Translations under genes and position numbers: made by a program
In this document: in pieces, positions 25,826 through 36,098 of the stretch
How positions within the stretch are numbered: the stretch's first letter is position 1
Layout: each line of letters begins with the position of its first letter
Source: Sphingobacterium sp. GVS05A
Lineage (GTDB): Bacteria > Bacteroidota > Bacteroidia > Sphingobacteriales > Sphingobacteriaceae
Length of the DNA stretch: 64,000 nucleotides
Direction: 5' to 3'
Assembly (NCBI RefSeq): GCF_019969845.1
Contig: NZ_JAHXYR010000001.1
Location: forward strand, 992,001-1,056,000
Notes under the pieces: generated by a model
Databases searched by the model: none
What the model saw: only the letters and a program-made list of their open reading frames with translations
What the model was told of the DNA's origin: nothing

Positions 25826-26998
25826 TTATTCTAATTCCTTGATTTTGGCATTGACTTCAGTAGTTTTAGCTTCATCTTGCATAAAAACATAGTAGTTCTT
25901 TAGATTTGTTAAAGCATCTACATTCTTTGGTTGCAAAGAAACAGCCTTCTCCAAGTAAGGTAATACAGGTTTCAATTCTGCTTTAATCTTTTCCACCTCT
26001 GTGTTATATTGCGCCTGTGTCAATTTTCTGTTGTTGTTAACAACATTTAGTTTTTCACGAATTTTATTCATCAACGTGATCGCTAAATTTGTATTGGCTT
26101 CAAAGAAGTTAGGATCGATTTCCAAGGCTTTTTTGTATGCTGCAACTGCTGCCTCATCATTTTTTGCTGATGCTTGTGCGATACCTAGATAATAGTTTAA
26201 GCTTTTATTCGATGGATCTTTAGCCAATTGTGTCGTGATAGCATCAATGGTCTCTTTCTCGTGTCCTGTGATCAAATTCAATTCGATATTTTGTGTCATC
26301 GCTGCATTATCATCCGGGTAAGCTTCAGCAGCTTTCTTCGCATATTCAAGAGCAGAAGTTGTGTCTTGCAATGATAAATACAATTTCGGTAAATCAACCA
26401 TAATTGTTTTATGTGAAGAGAAGTCTTTTCTAGGGATCAATTCTTTGTAACGTTCGATCGCATTTTTATAATCCTTGTTGGACAATGCCGCTACACCACT
26501 GTAGTAAGTCACTAGCGTATCCCCGGGAAGGTACGTCAATGCTTTGGTGAACGAACTATAGGAATCGGCATATTTTTGTGCCTGGTATTCTTCAGCACCA
26601 ATATTGAAGTTGTATTGTCCAAGGATTTGCTCAGCTACAGTGATGTTTGCTTTGTTTGCTCCATCTGTATCCAATTGTTTTGCTTTGGCAATACCATCTT
26701 CTGCTAATTTTGCCAATTCAGTGGATTTATCTATAGTCGATAAGTTTGCGTTAACTAAAGCATATACTGTCCAAGCTTCTGCATTATCTTTTGTCTTCTC
26801 GTTGATCACAGCAGCGTCAATAGCTTCTTTTGCTGATTTAAGATTTGGTAAGCCTAACTGTGCAGTACCAGCATCTTTTAATTCCTGAAATTTAGCAAGA
26901 CCAGTTTTTGCCTTTTTTACGTTACCCGTTTGGGCAAAAGAAACTGATGTAGATACAGTACCTATTGCCGCTAATAATAATAGAGATTTTAAATTCAT
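25826..26998 (-). CDS. Secreted TPR protein, last gene of gyrA operon
   Basis: 390 residues with a signal peptide (MNLKSLLLLAAIGTVSTSVSFA). The rest is built of helical pairs with TPR-like spacing (DSYSSFTKALTYLPGD, NAIERYKELIPRKD, AAVAAYKKALEIDPNF). Rich in Ala, Lys and Leu. It starts 2 bp after the stop of the upstream TPR gene, which itself lies 5 bp after gyrA, so three genes form one transcript. TPR proteins are scaffolds; the partner is unknown. The two TPR proteins look like divergent paralogues. Confidence 0.82.
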   Translation of the reverse strand: MNLKSLLLLAAIGTVSTSVSFAQTGNVKKAKTGLAKFQELKDAGTAQLGLPNLKSAKEAIDAAVINEKTKDNAEAWTVYALVNANLSTIDKSTELAKLAEDGIAKAKQLDTDGANKANITVAEQILGQYNFNIGAEEYQAQKYADSYSSFTKALTYLPGDTLVTYYSGVAALSNKDYKNAIERYKELIPRKDFSSHKTIMVDLPKLYLSLQDTTSALEYAKKAAEAYPDDNAAMTQNIELNLITGHEKETIDAITTQLAKDPSNKSLNYYLGIAQASAKNDEAAVAAYKKALEIDPNFFEANTNLAITLMNKIREKLNVVNNNRKLTQAQYNTEVEKIKAELKPVLPYLEKAVSLQPKNVDALTNLKNYYVFMQDEAKTTEVNAKIKELE

Positions 26999-27000
26999 AT

Positions 27001-28101
27001 CTATTTAACTGTTAATTGATTCAATAATAAATTCACCCTGTCTAATTGTAACGCATCATCGATAAGCGTATAATATTTTGCTAAGGCTTTTAAGGCATTA
27101 ACATCGTAAGGTTTGATTTCGTTTGCTTTTAATAGATATTCGACCGTTAAATCCTGGATATCCTGGTTTGTCGGATCTTTTAATAGCGTTTCGAGATTAA
27201 TTAAGCCCAATGCCAAATTAGATTCATAATTGTTTGGATCTAATCGTAACACATTATTATAGTATTCTTTTGCTTTTTTTAGATCATTCGCATTTTCGTA
27301 AGAATAACCGGCAATGTAATTTAATTCCACATTTTCAGGTTCCAAACGAATTGCATCAGCAATAACGTTCAATATTGCATCGTACGAATTATTGGCCGAA
27401 TACACGTCTATTAATCTAAAAAGGATTTGCTTATTCTCTGGGAATATAGCATGTCCTTTCTCTAGAACGTTTAAGACATCCTGTTTAGTACCTCCTAAGC
27501 TATAAATTTGTGCCAATTCCAAAAAGTAGTTAGGCTTGGGATTTTCAGCTTTGATAAGCTCGTTATAGTAACTAATAGCATTCATATAATCTTTGTTTTT
27601 TCCGGCAAGTACGGCAAGATTATATTTGAGGTCGGTATTTTTAAAACCAAGGGAGTCTATTCGAAGGTAAGCCTTATATGCTTTATCAAATTTATCGTCT
27701 TTTAGCGCGATACCACCCTGATAGGAGATTGCGCCTGCAAGATTTTGACGAACATAGTCCATCTCTGCAGGAAAATTCCGACGCGCCTTTTTTGCATCCA
27801 ACAATTTTAGCGATCTGATTGATATATCTATGGGGTCTAGTTTATACTGCTGTTTTCTAGTTGAATCTGCAACCGCCAATGAGCTATATACCAAAGCCCT
27901 TAAAAGATTATTGTTGACAGCAGATGTATCTTTTTTCGTTAGAAATGCGGCGTCAGCAAACTTCCTGGCATTTTCGAGATGTTTGAAATCACCAGTTTTG
28001 GTATATAAAGCAAAACTGTTGCTGCCCTCTTTCAAATTTGATTGGGCAGCAACAGTTAAACTACTTGCAGATATTAACAATGATATCAGTAAGTTTTTCA
28101 T
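27001..28101 (-). CDS. Secreted TPR protein downstream of gyrA
   Basis: 366 residues with an N-terminal signal peptide (LISASSLTVAAQ). TPR units are visible from about residue 120 onward (AYKAYLRIDSLGFKN, NAISYYNELIKAENP, KAKEYYNNVLRLDPNN). It is exported or periplasmic. The ATG lies 5 bp after the gyrA stop and its stop lies 2 bp before the next TPR gene. In Bacteroidota gyrA is commonly followed by TPR genes; the reason for the coupling is not known to me. Confidence 0.82.
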   Translation of the reverse strand: MKNLLISLLISASSLTVAAQSNLKEGSNSFALYTKTGDFKHLENARKFADAAFLTKKDTSAVNNNLLRALVYSSLAVADSTRKQQYKLDPIDISIRSLKLLDAKKARRNFPAEMDYVRQNLAGAISYQGGIALKDDKFDKAYKAYLRIDSLGFKNTDLKYNLAVLAGKNKDYMNAISYYNELIKAENPKPNYFLELAQIYSLGGTKQDVLNVLEKGHAIFPENKQILFRLIDVYSANNSYDAILNVIADAIRLEPENVELNYIAGYSYENANDLKKAKEYYNNVLRLDPNNYESNLALGLINLETLLKDPTNQDIQDLTVEYLLKANEIKPYDVNALKALAKYYTLIDDALQLDRVNLLLNQLTVK

Positions 28102-28106
28102 GCAGT

Positions 28107-30677
28107 TTATTCTTCGTTTGAATCTATATTTTCTTCGGAAGCCGATCCTTCGTTATCTCCTTCTGTTGGATTTTCGATATCCCCAGATTCCTCGTCAGAT
28201 TCTTCTTCACGATCTACTTTCGTAATGGAAGCAATCTCGTCGTTGTCTTTCAGATTAATGAGTCTCACACCCTGTGTTGCACGGCCCATTACACGTAATC
28301 CTTCTACAGCAATCCGGATAACGATACCAGACTTATTGATGATCATTAGGTCTTCAGCGTCTGTAACACCTTTTATCGCAACCAATTCACCTGTTTTATC
28401 GGTTACATTGATTGTTTTGACTCCCTTACCACCACGATTTGTGACGCGGTAGTCTTCGATATCGGTACGTTTTCCGTAGCCTTTCTCCGAAACCACCAAT
28501 ACAGTTGTTTCTGAATCATTGACACTAATCATGCCAATAACCTCATCACTTTCGGCAGACAATGTAATACCGCGAACTCCTGTTGCTGTACGACCCATTG
28601 GACGAACGGTAGACTCATTAAAGCGGATTGCTCTTCCTGAGCGTAGTGCCATCACAATTTCGCTGCTTCCTGTGGTTAAACAAGCTTCGATCAATTGATC
28701 ACCTTCGTTGATGTTGATCGCATTGATACCATTTGCTCTCGGACGCGAATAAGCTTCTAAAGACGTTTTCTTGATGGTACCTTTTTTAGTACACATAATA
28801 ATGAAGTTGTTTTCCAAGTATTCTTGGTCTTTCAGGTTCTTCACTAAGATAAATGCCTTAATTTTCTCTTCCTTCGGTACATTGATGATGTTTTGAAGTG
28901 CACGACCTCTTGATGTCCGGCTTCCTTCAGGGATCTCAAATGCACGTAACCAGAAACAGCGGCCTGCTTCGGTAAATAGGAGCATATAGTTGTGCGCCGA
29001 AGCAGTAATGATATGCTCTGTGAAATCCTCTTCACGTGTATTTGTTCCGATTGATCCACGGCCACCACGACCTTGACGTTTATATTCTGATAATGGCGTG
29101 CGTTTTACATAGCTGTTGTGGGAGATGGTGATCACGATTTCTTCATCATCAATAAAGTCTTCCATACGCATGTCTTCTGCAGAGTGTACAATCTGCGATC
29201 TACGTTCGTCACCATATTTTTCTTTGACCTCAATCAACTCATCTTTGATGATCTTCATACGGAGATCTTCATCTGCCAATATAGATTTCAAATAGTCGAT
29301 TGTTTTCATCAATTCAGCATATTCTTCTTTGATCTTATCACGTTCCAGCCCTGTCAGACGACGCAACGTCATATCCAGAATCGCACGTGCCTGAAGATCG
29401 GATAAACCAAATTTCTCCATTAATCCAAGACGTGCATCCTCAGGTGTATCGGAGTTACGGATTAATTTGATGACTTCATCTAAATGATCCAGCGCGATCA
29501 AGTATCCTTCTAAGATATGAGCACGTTTTTCAGCTTCTGCCAGTTCATAACGTGTACGTCTGACGATGACATCATGTCTATGCTCAACAAACTCACGAAT
29601 CATATCTTTTAGATTCATCAGTACAGGCCTTCCTTTAACTAAGGCGATGTTATTGACTGAAAAAGAAGTTTGTAGCGCTGTATATTTAAACAGGTTGTTT
29701 AAGACAACATTGGCGTTAGCATCACGTTTAATGTCATAAACGACACGCATACCTGTACGGTCAGACTCGTCACGGATTGCAGAAATACCTTCCAGTTTCT
29801 TTTCGTTAACCAAATCAGCAGTACGTTCAATCATATTGGCCTTATTCACCTGATAAGGGATTTCGGTTACAATAATCTGTTCTTTTCCAGACTTGGTTGT
29901 TTCAATTTCTGCTTTTGCACGCATGACGATACGGCCACGACCTGTATTACAAGCATCTTGAACACCAGCATAACCATAGATCAATGCCCCAGTTGGGAAA
30001 TCAGGACCTTTAATATGCTGCATCAATTCAGGTACTTCAATATCGCGGTTATCAATGAAAGCAATGGTACCATCAATTACTTCAGACAGGTTATGTGGCG
30101 CCATATTCGTTGCCATACCTACAGCGATACCCGAAGCTCCATTAACCAAAAGGTTAGGGATACGGGTCGGTAATACAGTAGGTTCCTGTAGGGAGTCGTC
30201 AAAGTTATTTTGGAAATCAACAGTATCTTTGTTGATATCTGAAAGCATTTCTTCGGCAATCTTTTTTAATCTCGCCTCTGTATAACGCATTGCCGCAGGA
30301 GGGTCACCGTCAATGGAACCGTAGTTACCTTGACCGTCTACCAACGGATAGCGTAAACTCCAATCTTGAGCCATACGAACCATGGTGTCGTAAACGGAAG
30401 AATCACCGTGTGGGTGATATTTACCTAATACGTCACCAACGATACGGGCAGACTTTTTATAAGGCTTGCCACTGGTAACCCCTAAGTCCAACATACCATA
30501 AAGTACACGTCTGTGTACAGGCTTCATGCCGTCACGTGCATCAGGAAGAGCCCGGGATACAATGACAGACATGGAGTAGTCAATGTAAGCAGACTTCATC
30601 TGATCCTCGATATTGATTGGGATAATCCGGTCGTTTGCCGGAACAAGATTGTTGTCGTTTTCTGTTTCTTCAGCCAT
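28107..30677 (-). CDS. gyrA: DNA gyrase subunit A
   Basis: 856 residues, normal length. The breakage-reunion domain carries the catalytic Tyr132 (MRYTEARL, equivalent to E. coli Tyr122). The quinolone region reads [12 protein letters not shown] with Ser93 and Asp97 at the sites matching E. coli Ser83 and Asp87, so no classical resistance change is visible. The GyrA box is QGRGGRG in the C-terminal wrapping domain. The C-terminal tail is very acidic (about 35 residues rich in Glu/Asp), as in many gyrases. With gyrB it forms the A2B2 enzyme that introduces negative supercoils. First gene of an operon with two TPR genes. Confidence 0.97.
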   Translation of the reverse strand: MAEETENDNNLVPANDRIIPINIEDQMKSAYIDYSMSVIVSRALPDARDGMKPVHRRVLYGMLDLGVTSGKPYKKSARIVGDVLGKYHPHGDSSVYDTMVRMAQDWSLRYPLVDGQGNYGSIDGDPPAAMRYTEARLKKIAEEMLSDINKDTVDFQNNFDDSLQEPTVLPTRIPNLLVNGASGIAVGMATNMAPHNLSEVIDGTIAFIDNRDIEVPELMQHIKGPDFPTGALIYGYAGVQDACNTGRGRIVMRAKAEIETTKSGKEQIIVTEIPYQVNKANMIERTADLVNEKKLEGISAIRDESDRTGMRVVYDIKRDANANVVLNNLFKYTALQTSFSVNNIALVKGRPVLMNLKDMIREFVEHRHDVIVRRTRYELAEAEKRAHILEGYLIALDHLDEVIKLIRNSDTPEDARLGLMEKFGLSDLQARAILDMTLRRLTGLERDKIKEEYAELMKTIDYLKSILADEDLRMKIIKDELIEVKEKYGDERRSQIVHSAEDMRMEDFIDDEEIVITISHNSYVKRTPLSEYKRQGRGGRGSIGTNTREEDFTEHIITASAHNYMLLFTEAGRCFWLRAFEIPEGSRTSRGRALQNIINVPKEEKIKAFILVKNLKDQEYLENNFIIMCTKKGTIKKTSLEAYSRPRANGINAININEGDQLIEACLTTGSSEIVMALRSGRAIRFNESTVRPMGRTATGVRGITLSAESDEVIGMISVNDSETTVLVVSEKGYGKRTDIEDYRVTNRGGKGVKTINVTDKTGELVAIKGVTDAEDLMIINKSGIVIRIAVEGLRVMGRATQGVRLINLKDNDEIASITKVDREEESDEESGDIENPTEGDNEGSASEENIDSNEE

Positions 30678-30704
30678 ATGAATTTGGTTTCAATAAAACT
30701 AGTA

Positions 30705-30729
30705 AGCAAGCCTTTTTAATTGGCTTGCT
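30705..30729 (-). promoter_or_regulatory. Hairpin in gyrA leader
   Basis: AGCAAGCC (30705-30712) and its exact complement (30722-30729) with a 9-nt loop, 28 bp upstream of the gyrA ATG. Could be an mRNA leader structure or part of supercoiling-sensitive control. No -7 box was found nearby. Confidence 0.45.
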
Positions 30730-30840
30730 ACGCATGCGAAGTTACAAAAATTTAACCTCAAAAGCGAATGAATTGAAGCCTAATATACATAAAAAAGACA
30801 ATCTTTTATGGATTGTCTTGGTACTGATGCCGTATTGTTT

Positions 30841-32940
30841 TTATTTCAATTTTTTAAAGCGCAGGCGGATCGAGTTGCCGATCACAATAAGATCGGAGAA
30901 GGCCATACTTAACGCTGCGAGCATGGGGCCCAGAAACCCCGCAGCTGCTAATGGAATCGCAATGATGTTATACGCAAATGCCCAAAAGAGGTTCTGTTTG
31001 ATGGTCAGGAGGGTGTGATGCCCTATCTGCAGTAGCTTTTCAATTGATTTTAAATCATTGTTTAATAGGATTACTTTCGCAGATTGAATGGCCACATGTG
31101 TTGCGTCACCGAGAGAAATACCGACATCAGCTGCCGTAAGGGCAGGAGCATCGTTGATGCCATCACCAACCATCGCAGTAGGAGCGGCCTTTTTGAGCTC
31201 AGATAGGATCGCCAGTTTTTCGCCAGGCGATTTTTCCCAGTAAACATCAGCTATGCCAAGCTTTTGTGCTGCCCGTTCACATTTACTCTGTCTGTCACCA
31301 CTTAATAGAATAGGTCTGATCCCTTTATCTTTTAGATATTGAACAAGTTCTTTTGCATAAGGCTTGATCTGATCCTCCAAGACGATACCTGCAATGACGA
31401 CTTCATTGATCGTCAGTGTCAGGTCGTATCGATTGGAATAATCCTTCTTACCGATTTTGGCATTACAGATGGAATAGCTGTTCCCATTCGTGTCCGTAGC
31501 AAATATTCCTTGTCCTTTAATTTCATTGACTTCCTTGAAAATAATACGATAGGACTTTATTTCCTTCAACTGCTTACGGATAGATTGGGCAATCGGATGA
31601 CTGGAGTAGCTTTCCAGTTGTGCGATAATGGATTCAACCTGAGACTGCTCGATCCCAAAGGTCTGAATAGCCTTGATGTTAAAATCGCCCGTTGTCAACG
31701 TCCCTGTCTTATCAAAGACCATCTGTTTGAGTTCGGATAACTCTTCAATTGTGCTTCCGCCCTTGATGAGGATACCTTGCTTGGCCGCCCGACCAAGACC
31801 TACCATCACTGCTGTTGGTGTAGCCAGGCCCATTGCACAGGGACAGGACACGACAAGTGTCGCGATGGCATTCATCAAGGCTTGCTGCAAGGGCAATTGG
31901 GCGATAAAGTAAGCAATAAAAAAGGTAAAAAAGGCGATCGTGACAACAATGGGGACAAAATAGGCCGCTACTTTATCACCAAATTTTTGAATGGGCGGTT
32001 TTTTGCTCTGTGCATCTTTGATCAACTGAATGATCTGATACAACACGCTTTTTGAACCTACTTTGGTTGCTGTGATTCTGATATTGCCAGCAGTCAGCAG
32101 TGTGCCACCAATGACAGCCTCATATTTTGTTTTTTCGATAGGCATGCTCTCGCCCGTGATCATTGATTCGTCAATCCAGCCATGTCCATCCAGGATGTCG
32201 CCATCTGCCGGAATCAGGCTTCCCGTATTTATTTTGAGGATATCTCCGGATTTAATCTCTTTAGCGGTAATTTCAATCTCCTGGTCGTCGAGGATTTTAA
32301 TTGCTTTAATGTCTTGATATTTAACCAGATCTTTGATCGCAGATGTGGTTTTGGTAACAGCACGTTTTTCAAGCACATTCCCCATAAAAACCAGGGTAAT
32401 GATGGTTGCGCAGGTCTCGTAAAATTGATAATCGTGCCCCAGCATATAGTATGTGCCAATAGCACTGTAGACAAATGCTGCAGTGGATCCCACAAAGATA
32501 AGTACATCCATGTTAGGCATTTTATTCCATAGCGAGCGTAAAGCACTATTGCCAAAGTATAGACAACCAACAAGATAGACAGGTGTACACAAAGCAAGTT
32601 GTATATAGGGCTCATGAAGCAAGGGGAGATCCACAAACATGTGACTCCATAGTGGAATCGTAAAGAGCAGACAGATCAGAAATTTAAATTCAACTGATTT
32701 CCAGAAGCTTACTTTGGTGTCTTTGTCCTTGATGACTTTGTATCCCAATGACTCTATGCCTTTAACAAGCTGCGGGACCTGATCCTGAGGGATATCGGAA
32801 AACTTTACTTCATCTGAAGCGAAATCAACGTAAATCTCCTTAGCACCGTTGTCTTCTAGGTATTTATGGATTGAAATAGCACAATTTGTACAATGCATTC
32901 CGGTGACGTTGAGTTCAGTTTGCACATTGGATTCCTTCAT
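30841..32940 (-). CDS. copA: Copper-exporting P-type ATPase
   Basis: 699 residues. One N-terminal metal-binding domain with GMHCTNC (Cys17, Cys20). The membrane CPC metal site is SCPCAMGLATPT (near 364-367), the phosphorylated Asp lies in VFDKTGTLTTG (near 408), and the hinge reads GDGINDAPAL. The CPC together with a single GMHCxxC domain fits a Cu(I) (possibly Ag) exporter of the inner membrane. It lies divergent from the MscS gene. No copper chaperone or copper regulator gene is adjacent. A -7-like box lies 24 bp before the ATG. Confidence 0.92.
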   Translation of the reverse strand: MKESNVQTELNVTGMHCTNCAISIHKYLEDNGAKEIYVDFASDEVKFSDIPQDQVPQLVKGIESLGYKVIKDKDTKVSFWKSVEFKFLICLLFTIPLWSHMFVDLPLLHEPYIQLALCTPVYLVGCLYFGNSALRSLWNKMPNMDVLIFVGSTAAFVYSAIGTYYMLGHDYQFYETCATIITLVFMGNVLEKRAVTKTTSAIKDLVKYQDIKAIKILDDQEIEITAKEIKSGDILKINTGSLIPADGDILDGHGWIDESMITGESMPIEKTKYEAVIGGTLLTAGNIRITATKVGSKSVLYQIIQLIKDAQSKKPPIQKFGDKVAAYFVPIVVTIAFFTFFIAYFIAQLPLQQALMNAIATLVVSCPCAMGLATPTAVMVGLGRAAKQGILIKGGSTIEELSELKQMVFDKTGTLTTGDFNIKAIQTFGIEQSQVESIIAQLESYSSHPIAQSIRKQLKEIKSYRIIFKEVNEIKGQGIFATDTNGNSYSICNAKIGKKDYSNRYDLTLTINEVVIAGIVLEDQIKPYAKELVQYLKDKGIRPILLSGDRQSKCERAAQKLGIADVYWEKSPGEKLAILSELKKAAPTAMVGDGINDAPALTAADVGISLGDATHVAIQSAKVILLNNDLKSIEKLLQIGHHTLLTIKQNLFWAFAYNIIAIPLAAAGFLGPMLAALSMAFSDLIVIGNSIRLRFKKLK

Positions 32941-32964
32941 TTAATAGCATGTAATGTCTTTAGG

Positions 32965-32972
32965 CAAAGATA
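32965..32972 (-). promoter_or_regulatory. -7 box for copA
   Basis: Minus-strand TATCTTTG, 24 bp before the ATG at 32940. -33 partner unclear. Confidence 0.4.
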
Positions 32973-33058
32973 GGTATTTCCTGATAATGCTTTTTACGTA
33001 AAGTAAAATTGTTTAGAGCTATGCAACATTTTTAGTTCCTCCATGCAGCAAAAAAATC

Positions 33059-33089
33059 TTTGGTGACAGAGGAGAAAACGATAAATTTG
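33059..33089 (+). promoter_or_regulatory. Promoter for MscS gene
   Basis: TTTG (33059-33062), 19-bp spacer, TAAATTTG (33082-33089). This is an exact match to the Bacteroidota primary sigma consensus. It overlaps the extended upstream frame (33060), so translation must begin later, at the ATG at 33120. Confidence 0.8.
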
Positions 33090-33119
33090 CTTTTATTTGC
33101 AAATCATCAACGTTTAAAA

Positions 33120-33968
33120 ATGACGAAATCTATTTCAATTTCTTTTATTGTACGGATCATACTACTTATTGCGCTGACGGCTTCATTTGTGCAGTTTGAA
33201 GCTTTTTATGAGCAGAAAGATCGCATACGAAATATTGCATACGGACTGAATACCTTTTTGACGGCCAGCGTACTGATTTCGATCGGTCATTTTATTCTGG
33301 TCAAACTGTACAACAGTAGAAATGAACATCAGGTTGTGCGTGGTAATTTCGTGCTCGGCATCACACGTGTGGCGACCGTAGGAAATGTATTTTTCATTAT
33401 AGTGAGTGTGATGATTGCTGTTGGTATCAATCCGAAGGATTTTATCACCAGTATGACAATCGTCGCGATGGCCATTGCCGTTATTTTTAGGGAATATATT
33501 ACAAATATGATATCGGGTCTGATCATTATGTTTTCGGATCAGTTTTCTGTCGGTGACCGCATTAAAATCGGGGAATATCAGGGTAAAATTGTCGATATTA
33601 CCTTGGCCAACTTGGTTGTCAGAGACGAGGATGATGATGCTGTAATGATTCCGAATAACCTGGTGTTTACTGCGACTTTGGTCAACAAGACCTCACAGAA
33701 ATCCAATAAAATAGTTGTGAAATTCGAGTTGCCGGTTGATCATGCGGTCGCTGTGGAGGAGCTGGAGCGGTATTTTAAACCCTTATTTCAGGATAATCCC
33801 AATTTGGATCATGGGCAGGGCTTCTCCGTGAAAATAGCTGACCTGGCCAAAGATTATGTGAAATACAAAGTCGAAGTCAGTACCATATCTTCAAGCAATC
33901 GGATTCACCAGCAGGTGCAGAGCAAAATCCTGAATGAAGTGCTTCAATTTAAGGGACGGGTCAGTTAG
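33120..33968 (+). CDS. MscS family mechanosensitive ion channel
   Basis: 282 residues from the ATG at 33120, chosen because the -7 box ends at 33089. Three transmembrane helices (about 8-25, 45-62 and 92-125) end in the pore helix region AVIFREYITNMISGLIIMFS, followed by the MscS beta-domain (FSVGDRIKIGEYQGKIVDITL, VMIPNN). This is the small MscS type that opens under osmotic downshock to release solutes. The stop overlaps that of convergent coaA (4 bp). Confidence 0.9.
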   Translation: MTKSISISFIVRIILLIALTASFVQFEAFYEQKDRIRNIAYGLNTFLTASVLISIGHFILVKLYNSRNEHQVVRGNFVLGITRVATVGNVFFIIVSVMIAVGINPKDFITSMTIVAMAIAVIFREYITNMISGLIIMFSDQFSVGDRIKIGEYQGKIVDITLANLVVRDEDDDAVMIPNNLVFTATLVNKTSQKSNKIVVKFELPVDHAVAVEELERYFKPLFQDNPNLDHGQGFSVKIADLAKDYVKYKVEVSTISSSNRIHQQVQSKILNEVLQFKGRVS

Positions 33969-34924
33969 ATCTTTCTGACCTTCACATTCTTGACAAAGTG
34001 GTGGCTACCTTTCTCTAGGATAAGATCGGCCCGATAGCGGGTCGGTAAGATATTCTTGATCAGGTTGGGCTTGTTGATCTCATTCCAGATGTTCACGGCC
34101 ATGGCATGACTCTCCTCAGGTGACATATCCGCATATTTATGGAAAAATGAAGCCGGATTCTGAAAGGCTGTCGCGCGCAAGGATTCAAACCTATTGGTAT
34201 ACCATTCGATGAGGTTTTTCTCACTTGCGTGTACATAGATAGAATAATCGAAGAAATCGGAAACGAAAACACTATGTCCCTTGCGGGGGCGTTGTGAGTT
34301 AACCTGTAATACGTTAATACCTTCGACAATCAGGATGTCCGGTTGTTCAATGATTTGCTGTTGGTCGTCTGGCAGGACATCGTAAACCAAGTGGCTATAA
34401 ACCGGAACAGTAATCTTAGGGGATCCAGACTTTACGGCAGAGAGGAAATGAATTAACCGTTTAGCATCATAGCTTTCAGGAAAACCTTTGCGGTTGAGAA
34501 TCCCTTTTTCGATCAGTTGTTGATTGGGGTAGAGGAAGCCATCTGTTGTCACCAGGTCTACTTTTGGTTTGGAGGGCAACATACTCAGCACCCGTTGCAA
34601 TACTCTTGCTGTCGTGCTTTTTCCTACCGCCACAGACCCGGCAATGCCGATAATATAGGGTAATTTGCTCTCTTCTTTACTGAAGAAGCGATTTGTTCGT
34701 TGATGAAGGCTTTGGAAACGGTCAATGTGGATTTCTAGCAAATGGCTCAAAGGAACGTAAACTTCTTCGATCTCCTGATTTGTCAATGGCTCATTTAGTG
34801 CATGTAGATTTTCAAGATCTTCAGTACTGAAGTTGTGCAATATTTTTCCATTTAGATTTTTCCAGTCTTCCCGTTTTATTGATCTAAAAGGAGAGTCTAT
34901 TGCTATTTGTGGATCCAATTGCAT
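33965..34924 (-). CDS. coaA: Pantothenate kinase type I
   Basis: 319 residues, the usual size of CoaA. The P-loop is GIAGSVAVGKSTTAR (93-107). The DLVTTDGFLYPN and YDAKRLIHFL segments and VPVYSHLVYDVLP are characteristic. It phosphorylates pantothenate with ATP, the first committed step of coenzyme A synthesis. Type I (not CoaX or type II) is clear. Convergent with MscS, sharing stop bases. Confidence 0.96.
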   Translation of the reverse strand: MQLDPQIAIDSPFRSIKREDWKNLNGKILHNFSTEDLENLHALNEPLTNQEIEEVYVPLSHLLEIHIDRFQSLHQRTNRFFSKEESKLPYIIGIAGSVAVGKSTTARVLQRVLSMLPSKPKVDLVTTDGFLYPNQQLIEKGILNRKGFPESYDAKRLIHFLSAVKSGSPKITVPVYSHLVYDVLPDDQQQIIEQPDILIVEGINVLQVNSQRPRKGHSVFVSDFFDYSIYVHASEKNLIEWYTNRFESLRATAFQNPASFFHKYADMSPEESHAMAVNIWNEINKPNLIKNILPTRYRADLILEKGSHHFVKNVKVRKI

Positions 34925-35117
34925 CGGTTTGCTATTTTTATTGAACGTGTATGTATTCTTGATTCCTGCTTATTCTTTCAAAACTGAGCGCTTTCCGCTC
35001 GATTCAAAGGCCTATTAGAACCTTCGGTATCCTTTTGCCTCAAAAGCATGGATTTTTATACGAAGATTTTTTGTGCGGACAAATATAAATAGTGTTGTCC
35101 GTTATCCCAAGAGACAA

Positions 35118-35522
35118 TTACAAATGATTTGAAGTTATTACAATAGGATTAGTTAAGATTTTATGTACTGGACATTTTTCAGCAATCTTAAATAACCTCT
35201 TTTTTTGTTCGTCGTCCAAATCGCCCTTGAAGCTAATGTGACATTGTATATAGGTAGTCTGCTGCTGCTCACTGGTCTGGATTTCGTGTGAAAGACGGAT
35301 CATAACTTCTTCTAGCGGCCAGTTTTTTCGGTCAGCATACATTTTTACCGTGACAGCTTTACATGTGCCTAAAGAAGAAAGTAAAAGCGGTGTGGGGCTT
35401 ATCCCTTGATCCTGACCACCTAAATCTTCCGGCTCATCAACAATAATCTCGTGTTTGCCGTATTGTACAGTAGTTGTATAGGGAGTTTCACCTATGGTGA
35501 CAATAACTTCATTTTCCATCAT
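35118..35522 (-). CDS. OsmC family protein
   Basis: 134 residues with the OsmC fold: PTPLLLSSLGTCKAVTVKMYA with Cys54, and a second Cys near 118 in EKCPVHKIL. The central ILVDEPEDLGGQDQGISP resembles the YhfA group of OsmC-like proteins. It probably reduces peroxides or binds a thiol substrate. It lies 21 bp after the mgsA stop on the same strand, so the pair may be one operon. A second OsmC protein is at 24675. Confidence 0.87.
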   Translation of the reverse strand: MMENEVIVTIGETPYTTTVQYGKHEIIVDEPEDLGGQDQGISPTPLLLSSLGTCKAVTVKMYADRKNWPLEEVMIRLSHEIQTSEQQQTTYIQCHISFKGDLDDEQKKRLFKIAEKCPVHKILTNPIVITSNHL

Positions 35523-35543
35523 CTTGAATAAAATAGTTTTTCG

Positions 35544-35924
35544 TTAGTCAATGAGATCTTCCAATAATCCTTCGATAATTAAGCTTCCAGTAGCAGGATT
35601 TGTTGCCAATGGAACATTATACAGGTCACATACACGCATTAACATCTGAATGTCAGGTTCATGCGCATGTTTGCCAAGCGGATCACGAAAGAAAATAATA
35701 CCATCCACTTTACCTTCAGCGGCTAATGCAGCGATCTGTGCATCACCGCCCATAGGACCGCTTAATTTTAGCTCCACAGGTAATCCGGTTTGCCGCACAT
35801 AGGAACCCGTTGTTCCCGTTGCGATGATATTAGCATGTTCCAACAAATCTTGATGGTCTTTGACAAAGGCAACCATTTCTGGTTTCTTGCCATCATGGGC
35901 GATCAGTGCGATTGTTTTTTTCAT
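35544..35924 (-). CDS. mgsA: Methylglyoxal synthase
   Basis: 126 residues. Key catalytic residues are visible by comparison with E. coli (offset of ten): Asp61 (GPMGGDAQIA), Asp81, His88 (LGKHAHEPD) and Asp91. The phosphate-binding TGTTG (36-40) is intact. It converts dihydroxyacetone phosphate to methylglyoxal and phosphate in the cytoplasm, a bypass used when phosphate limits glycolysis. Its downstream neighbour is an OsmC peroxidase gene. Confidence 0.96.
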   Translation of the reverse strand: MKKTIALIAHDGKKPEMVAFVKDHQDLLEHANIIATGTTGSYVRQTGLPVELKLSGPMGGDAQIAALAAEGKVDGIIFFRDPLGKHAHEPDIQMLMRVCDLYNVPLATNPATGSLIIEGLLEDLID

Positions 35925-36046
35925 TCGTCTCTAATTATTTATTCATTTGTCTATGCATTCAAATGCTTTGAAGCGATCCTTAACTGATTGAATACACATA
36001 GATCATTATTTATCTACTTTACTGGTCTCCCGGTTTAATTCATTTA

Positions 36047-36098
36047 AGTGTTTATTGTCAGCTATTGTTTTTTCAACTAATAGCTGACAATAAACACT
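36047..36098 (-). repeat. Perfect 20-bp inverted repeat at the end of the SpmA/B-like gene
   Basis: 36047-36066 and 36079-36098 are exact reverse complements around a 12-nt loop. The right arm overlaps the last two bases of the stop codon at 36097-36099. No T run on either side, as with the hairpin after sbcC. Confidence 0.75.

Noticed and set aside
33060-33119. Longer MscS reading frame starting at TTG 33060
   Set aside because: It includes the whole promoter; transcription is predicted to begin after the -7 box at 33082-33089.
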